Below are positions 59,578-64,000 of a stretch of DNA of 64,000 nucleotides, piece after piece. Origin of the DNA: Ruminococcus flavefaciens 007c (lineage in GTDB: Bacteria > Bacillota > Clostridia > Oscillospirales > Ruminococcaceae). Under the pieces are notes generated by a model, which saw nothing but the letters and a program-made list of their open reading frames with translations, searched no databases and had not been told where the DNA came from. The stretch's first letter is position 1. Each line of letters begins with the position of its first letter. The position numbers were made by a program, and so were the translations under genes. Location of the stretch: contig NZ_ATAX01000008.1 of assembly GCF_000571935.1 (NCBI RefSeq), positions 62,001 to 126,000 on the forward strand, given 5' to 3'.

Positions 59578-60195
59578 CTGTTGCGATACTGTTGTAACAG
59601 CTGTCACATCTGATGCGACAGTTGTTGTATTCTCTGCGGAAGTCTGAACTGTCATCGGCTCTGCTGTTATTTCCGCAGTCTTTATCCCGGTAAATCTCAT
59701 GGTAAGCTTATGATTCGGCATATCAAAGCCGCTGAGACAGCCGTCCTTATCTACAATGAGCTTATAGCCGCCGTTTTCGAGGCTGCCGCTGACAACGAGG
59801 TTCCCGTCCTTTTCCTCGCCCTTCAGCTCATCAAGCTTTGCATTATCTTCGACTGCTTTTATAAGTCCCAGCATCATAGCCTTGACGGGTACGGCGGACT
59901 GAGGCACGGAAAAGCTCAGCCCCTTGTAGGAGGCAAGGACGTTCCCCTCACTGAATTCCAGCTTTACTCCGCTGAGAGTGTTGGGCTCGGAGAATTCTAT
60001 CTCCCAGACTCCCTCGCCGAAGCGCTTCAGCGCTCCCGCAGCTTCAAGTCTGTCCATAGTTATGCTGACATCTGCCGAAAATGCGTCTCCCAGCCCGTTT
60101 TTCCGACAGCCGCTGCCGCCTCCCGCAGGAACGGTACAGGCGGTAAGACAGATGACTGCCGCAATTGTAATAACGAATGTAAAAATCCTTTTCAT
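59575..60195 (-). CDS. Small lipoprotein
   Basis: A 206-residue lipoprotein. Start at 60195 (MKRIFTFVIT) behind CGGAG; lipobox LTAC near residue 19. The globular domain (about 35-180) has beta strands and a repeated LxxxxGE pattern; the C-terminus is Thr/Ala/Val-rich. Family unknown; downstream of nnr. Confidence 0.72.
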   Translation of the reverse strand: MKRIFTFVITIAAVICLTACTVPAGGGSGCRKNGLGDAFSADVSITMDRLEAAGALKRFGEGVWEIEFSEPNTLSGVKLEFSEGNVLASYKGLSFSVPQSAVPVKAMMLGLIKAVEDNAKLDELKGEEKDGNLVVSGSLENGGYKLIVDKDGCLSGFDMPNHKLTMRFTGIKTAEITAEPMTVQTSAENTTTVASDVTAVTTVSQQ

Positions 60196-60250
60196 AATAC
60201 CAGCTCCGATCACAGTAATGAAAGATTGATTTTTTACATCCTTCCGCATA

Positions 60251-61957
60251 TCATACGGTCATATTATTCTTCTTTTCCTTTAAAAGACTGAAGGCTTCGG
60301 GCAGACTGCTGATTATATCCCTGGGCAGCATGGCCTCCATGCCCAGACGTGCGGCAGCTGCGTCCCCTGCAAGGCCGTGCATATATACTCCCGCGCATAC
60401 TCCGTCAAAGACGCCGCAGTCCTGTGCAACGGCAGCTCCTATAATTCCCGCAAGAATGTCTCCGCTGCCTCCCACGCTCATGCCTGCGTTGCCTGTATGG
60501 TTGACCGCAACTCTGTTGCTGTCGGCAACGATGGTGCCTGCGCCCTTCAGTACCACTGTTATGCCGTACTGAGCCGCGTACCTCTCGGCAACAATGAACC
60601 TCTTATCGGCTATCATTGGCACATCACACCGCAGCAGCCTTGCCATCTCGCCCATATGGGGAGTGATGATGATGTCCGAATTCTTCTTCGTTAAAATATC
60701 TATGTCCTGCACTATGCAGTTTATTCCATCCGCGTCTATAATAACGGGACATTTTGCCGTTGAAGTCACATATTTCGTAAGCTCAACAGTATCTGGAGTA
60801 ACTCCCATGCCGCAGCCTATTACTATGGCGTCGGCCTTGTCCATGGCCTCAGCAAGAGGCTCGCGGCTGCTGTCATAGAGCATATATCCGTAATCGTCGC
60901 TGTCCAGCTCTATGAAGGTCGCCTCGGGAGTAAGTACAGACGCTGTATCTATGCACTTTTCAACGGAAGCCAGACGCACCAGTCCCGCACCGCTGCGGAG
61001 CGCTCCGAGAGTCGCAAAGGCAGCTGCTCCGCGCATAGAGGAGCTTCCCGCTATCACAAGCACCTTGCCGAATTCGCCCTTATGAGCGTCACGCTCGCGC
61101 TTGGGCGGGTAAAAGGCAAGGAAATTGCGCTCTATACGGTGATACTGACGTTCGCCGCCCAGTATCTTCAGGGCTTCCTGAGGTATACCTATATCGGCAA
61201 CAGTTATCCTGCCGCAGTATTTCTTCAGTGGAAACTGCGACATACCTGTCTTTATGAATCCGAAGGTCATGGTCTCGTCGGCTTTGAATATGCCTGCGGA
61301 TATGCTGCCCGAAGCACTGTCACCGCCGCTGGGTATATCCACAGCTATGCGGTAAGCTCCCGAGCCTATACCGAATATCCCCATAGTGTCCTTGTCCAGC
61401 TCCCCGTGGAAGCCGGTGCCGAAAACACCGTCAACTATGACCTGTGCGCCTACCACTGCGCCCTTGATGAGTCCCATGCGCTTCTTCTCTGCAATGAGCA
61501 GATCATCCAGGGGATTATGCTCTCTGCTGTCGTCGGAGGTCTCTGCGCTCCTTGGCTGTATAGTCATATAGTCAAGCTCGGCAGCCTCTATGGCAGCCTC
61601 CACATTTCCGCTGCGGAAGCCCTCTATGAAGGTTATGCGTTCACGGGGGAGTATGCTCAGCATCTCCTGCGCAAGGGGAGTCTTCGGCAGACCGCCGATG
61701 TGTATTATCGTAAGCTTATAGCCCTTATACAGCAGTATATCCGCCGCTGCATAGCAGTCTCCGCCGTTATTGCCCGTACCTGCAAGGAATACCACCGAAC
61801 ATTCCTCGGGTATGAGCTTCGCTTCATTCCGGCAATAGCTGTCTATGAGCTCCGCAAGCTTCCTGCCTGCATTCTTCATCAGCTGTCTTTTGGAGACTCC
61901 CAGCTTTTCCGACTGCTCCTCAAGTCTGCACATCTGCTTTGGTGTGACTATCTTCAT
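60251..61957 (-). CDS. nnr: Bifunctional NAD(P)H-hydrate repair enzyme
   Basis: A 568-residue fusion of YjeF_N epimerase (about 1-240, with GTGNNGGDCYAAA) and ADP-dependent NAD(P)H-hydrate dehydratase (about 270-560, with VIAGSSSMRGAA, TPHMGEMARLL and the GSGDILAGI loop). It repairs hydrated NADH/NADPH. The ATG at 61957 is correctly spaced from AAGGAGG; the ATG 6 bp upstream is too close. An insertion of about 20 residues occurs after MTIQPRSAE in the first domain. Confidence 0.93.
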   Translation of the reverse strand: MKIVTPKQMCRLEEQSEKLGVSKRQLMKNAGRKLAELIDSYCRNEAKLIPEECSVVFLAGTGNNGGDCYAAADILLYKGYKLTIIHIGGLPKTPLAQEMLSILPRERITFIEGFRSGNVEAAIEAAELDYMTIQPRSAETSDDSREHNPLDDLLIAEKKRMGLIKGAVVGAQVIVDGVFGTGFHGELDKDTMGIFGIGSGAYRIAVDIPSGGDSASGSISAGIFKADETMTFGFIKTGMSQFPLKKYCGRITVADIGIPQEALKILGGERQYHRIERNFLAFYPPKRERDAHKGEFGKVLVIAGSSSMRGAAAFATLGALRSGAGLVRLASVEKCIDTASVLTPEATFIELDSDDYGYMLYDSSREPLAEAMDKADAIVIGCGMGVTPDTVELTKYVTSTAKCPVIIDADGINCIVQDIDILTKKNSDIIITPHMGEMARLLRCDVPMIADKRFIVAERYAAQYGITVVLKGAGTIVADSNRVAVNHTGNAGMSVGGSGDILAGIIGAAVAQDCGVFDGVCAGVYMHGLAGDAAAARLGMEAMLPRDIISSLPEAFSLLKEKKNNMTV

Positions 61958-62009
61958 ATACATACCTCCTTATGGGATCAGGATACAATGACCGATCATA
62001 ATCATTATT

Positions 62010-62035
62010 TTAGAGGCGGATAATATCCGTCCGTA
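62010..62035. repeat. Palindromic repeat near nnr
   Basis: GAGGCGGATAATATCCGTCC, a degenerate copy of the unit at 23611 and 28170. Confidence 0.5.
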
Positions 62036-62128
62036 TTGCTGAAAACGTCATAAAACAGGACACTCCCCCGAGCGTCCCGATGTGATATATGTTGGTTTTT
62101 CCGTCAAAGTGCGCCCCGGCCTGCACGG

Positions 62129-62650
62129 TCAGGATCTGTGCCTCAGCTTGGCGGGAAGGAACTTCTGTATATTCTCCAGCATACGCTCATCCGGGGCGAA
62201 AACGAGCCTTGTGCTTCCGTAGCTCTCGTCCGTGAAATCAGCGTAGTATTCGTGCTCCGCTATATTGTCCGTAGCAAATATCACAGTCATATCCTCAGTC
62301 TCCTCCATGCCGTCGGAATACTTTCCGAAGTCCGTGAGCTGTCTGATATTTGCCGATACCATTTCCTTGCGCTTCTTCTTTGCGATGATCTTGTCAACGT
62401 CCAGATCACCGTTGGTGAAGGCGTACTCATACTCCACATAGGTGTTCTGCACGATATGGTATGTGCCGTAGCCCGACGCAACTGCCAGCGCAAAACCCAG
62501 CAGCGCCACCAGGGGGCGTCCCAGCTGGAGAATTGCCAACAGGACAATGGCAATGGTGAACAATATGCCCACCGTTATCATAAGTATCCTTCTTGTTTTA
62601 TCGGCTGATGTCTCGTTCTTTTTTACAAGCTGTTCAGCAAAATTATCCAT
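62129..62650 (-). CDS. DUF6106-like membrane protein
   Basis: A 173-residue protein: short cytoplasmic N-terminus, two membrane helices (about 23-43 and 47-66), then a mostly polar domain with a YEYAFTNGDLDVDKIIAKKKRK segment, typical of small Clostridia PH-like membrane proteins. The start at 62650 (MDNFAEQLVK) follows CGGAG; the frame to 62704 is not supported. Confidence 0.72.
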   Translation of the reverse strand: MDNFAEQLVKKNETSADKTRRILMITVGILFTIAIVLLAILQLGRPLVALLGFALAVASGYGTYHIVQNTYVEYEYAFTNGDLDVDKIIAKKKRKEMVSANIRQLTDFGKYSDGMEETEDMTVIFATDNIAEHEYYADFTDESYGSTRLVFAPDERMLENIQKFLPAKLRHRS

Positions 62651-62692
62651 TATTTTTTCTCCGTTTCTTTTTTTGATCTTACAGATAATTAT

Positions 62693-62721
62693 ATCATACC
62701 ACATTTTCCGTCAGATTGCAA
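62693..62721 (-). promoter_or_regulatory. SigmaA promoter of the DUF6106-like gene
   Basis: Minus strand TTGCAA (62716-62721), 17 bp, TATGAT (62693-62698). Confidence 0.6.
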
Positions 62722-62801
62722 CAAATCAATTCAATTTTTTCAATTCTGTCGTATTATTTCACAACAGTTTTCTCCCCGCGGGAAATTTTTTGCAAAAACG
62801 C

Positions 62802-62830
62802 TTGATTTTTTTATTTCCTGCGTATATAAT
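62802..62830 (+). promoter_or_regulatory. SigmaA promoter of the pheS T-box transcript
   Basis: TTGATT (62802-62807), 17 bp, TATAAT (62825-62830). Confidence 0.75.
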
Positions 62831-62837
62831 AAGTGTA

Positions 62838-63090
62838 TAACCCGATGACTGAGAGAGTAAGTCTGCGATCATGTCTTCAGAGAAGGGCGCAATGGTGCGA
62901 GCGCTCCGTCATAATGCAGTCCGAAGTTCACTCACGAGGGGTACAGTTGAAAGGGTGCGGCTGATATTAACCGGCAGAGCCCGTGTAGACTGCAACGTAG
63001 GTCTGCGTTAAAGACAAGAGAGTGTCGGCTCTCCTGACAATGGGTGGTATAAAAGCAAGCTTCAAGTCTTGTCCTGTTGGACAGGACTTT
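62838..63090 (+). promoter_or_regulatory. T-box riboswitch (Phe)
   Basis: A leader of about 330 nt before pheS with the hallmarks of a T-box: a long Stem I, a specifier region CCGAAGTTCAC with TTC (Phe) followed by A, and the conserved antiterminator bulge sequence AATGGGTGGTA at about 63040-63050. The downstream terminator AGTCTTGTCC, loop TGTT, GGACAGGACT then TTTTTT lies at 63065-63088. Uncharged tRNA-Phe would bind and allow read-through. Confidence 0.9.
63065..63090 (+). terminator. T-box-controlled terminator
   Basis: AGTCTTGTCC / GGACAGGACT stem (one G-U pair) followed by TTTTTTA. Confidence 0.85.
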
Positions 63091-63168
63091 TTTATTTAGT
63101 CACGACACATGAACTATCTGCACGGGCATCGTTTCCATGCAGCAAAACAAATTTTTTGAGGTGAAACA

Positions 63169-64000
63169 ATGAAAGAACAGCTTGAAAAAATCGAAGCGCT
63201 GGCCAAGCAGGAGCTGGAATCCTGCACTGAGATCAAGGCGCTGGATGACCTGAGGATAAAATTCCTCGGAAAAAAAGGTGAGCTCACTGCCATACTCAAG
63301 CAGATGGGTAAGCTCTCGGCAGAGGAAAGACCTGTTATCGGTCAGCTCGCCAACAAGGTAAGAGCAGACATCGAAGAAGCCCTCGGAAGCAAGCTCGCTT
63401 CACTGAAGGCAAACGCACAGGCTGCAAAGCTGGCTGAGGAAAAGATCGACATCACTCTCCCCGGCAAGCGTGCTCCCTTCGGCAAGCTCCACCCCCTCAC
63501 AAAGGTCGAGAATGAGATCAGAGAAATATTCATAGGCATGGGCTTCAATATCGCAGATGGTCCCGAGATCGACGACGATTACCACGTTTTCGAGGCTCTT
63601 AACCTGCCACCCGATCATCCTGCAAGAGATACCCAGGATACTTTCTATATCGAGGGCACAAATGAGACCGTTCTCCTCCGTACACAGACCTCCTCTGTAC
63701 AGGTACACGTTATGGAGAACCAGAAGCCCCCTATCCGCATAATCTCTCCCGGACGAGTTTTCCGTTCAGACGCCGTTGATGCTACTCACTCTCCCCTCTT
63801 CCACCAGATAGAGGGACTGGTAGTTGACAAGGGAATCACTATGAGCGACCTCAAGGGCACTCTCGAAATGCTCATGAAGAAGCTCTACGGCAACGACTGC
63901 AAGCTCCGCTTCCGTCCTCACCACTTCCCCTTCACCGAGCCCAGCTGTGAGGTTGATATAAGCTGCTTCAACTGCGGCGGAAAGGGCTGCTCAATGTGTA
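63169..64000 (+). CDS. pheS: Phenylalanyl-tRNA synthetase alpha subunit (3' truncated by window)
   Basis: The first 277 residues of PheS, open to the window end. It has GAGGTGAAACA upstream of the ATG at 63169, the N-terminal coiled coil, and class-II synthetase motifs (HPARDTQDTFY and GRVFRSDAVDATHSPLFHQ). It attaches Phe to tRNA-Phe with PheT, which is expected beyond the window. Placed under the Phe T-box. Confidence 0.95.
   Translation, partial: MKEQLEKIEALAKQELESCTEIKALDDLRIKFLGKKGELTAILKQMGKLSAEERPVIGQLANKVRADIEEALGSKLASLKANAQAAKLAEEKIDITLPGKRAPFGKLHPLTKVENEIREIFIGMGFNIADGPEIDDDYHVFEALNLPPDHPARDTQDTFYIEGTNETVLLRTQTSSVQVHVMENQKPPIRIISPGRVFRSDAVDATHSPLFHQIEGLVVDKGITMSDLKGTLEMLMKKLYGNDCKLRFRPHHFPFTEPSCEVDISCFNCGGKGCSMC

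Noticed and set aside
59498..59640. Short plus-strand frame starting ATGGCAGAAATAAAAG before a hairpin
   Set aside because: It reads straight through the terminator stem into the opposite lipoprotein gene and has no ribosome site.
62838..63090. tRNA gene upstream of pheS
   Set aside because: The conserved elements belong to a T-box leader; no tRNA cloverleaf or T-psi-C sequence is present.

Overview
The window looks like a chromosome segment of a cellulolytic Ruminococcus (Clostridia; R. flavefaciens, R. champanellensis or R. albus group). The evidence is seven exported proteins with dockerin modules, two of them GH5 cellulases, plus Thr-rich linkers, strong Shine-Dalgarno sites, a Gram-positive sporulation gene set, a PyrR-attenuated pyrimidine operon and a T-box in front of pheS. 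The species is inferred from module style only; no rRNA or tRNA gene was seen.

Layout. 1-7 kb: an amidohydrolase, a phage-like pair behind a CcpA-type cre site, the spore-coat pair sipL-spoIVA, and a DUF3343/cysteine desulfurase pair. 7-9.3 kb: cdaA-cdaR (c-di-AMP synthesis and its regulator). 9.5-21.4 kb: a fibre-degradation island with five dockerin proteins (a three-module binding-type protein, a VanY-like peptidase, two GH5 cellulases and a repeat protein of unknown function), broken by about 970 bp that carries two candidate structured RNAs. 21.5-32 kb: uvrB and the pyrR-pyrC-pyrF-carA-carB operon, with a lipoprotein gene flanked by small palindromic repeats between pyrF and carA. 32-47.4 kb: trmB, ddh, a Sel1-repeat protein, a BspA-type leucine-rich-repeat protein, a dehydrogenase pair, a SpoIVFB-like protease, pdaA, and a coupled M42/M42/GNAT operon.

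47.6-51.4 kb holds the most unusual locus. Four exported proteins (two lipoproteins and two dockerin proteins) share a motif, Tyr-Asp-Pro followed exactly 11 residues later by Tyr-Gly-(Pro/Ala/Ile-Arg)-Pro. They are followed, 3 bp after the last one, by a radical SAM/SPASM enzyme. I read this as a candidate ribosomally made, post-translationally modified peptide system in which the modified segments sit on cell-surface lipoproteins and on cellulosome-targeted dockerin proteins.

51.5-64 kb: a SEDS (RodA-like) protein, a YifB/ComM-type ATPase, the yabP-yabQ-divIC-S1 cluster, three lipoproteins or membrane proteins including a DUF3810 HExxH protein, the nnr repair enzyme, and a T-box-controlled pheS that runs off the end. 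Sporulation-associated genes are scattered through the window (spoIVA, sipL, spoIVFB-like, pdaA, yabP, yabQ), although cultured ruminococci of this type are usually described as non-sporing. A family of about 26-30 bp palindromes with one TGTAGGGG end marks many of the intergenic spaces.
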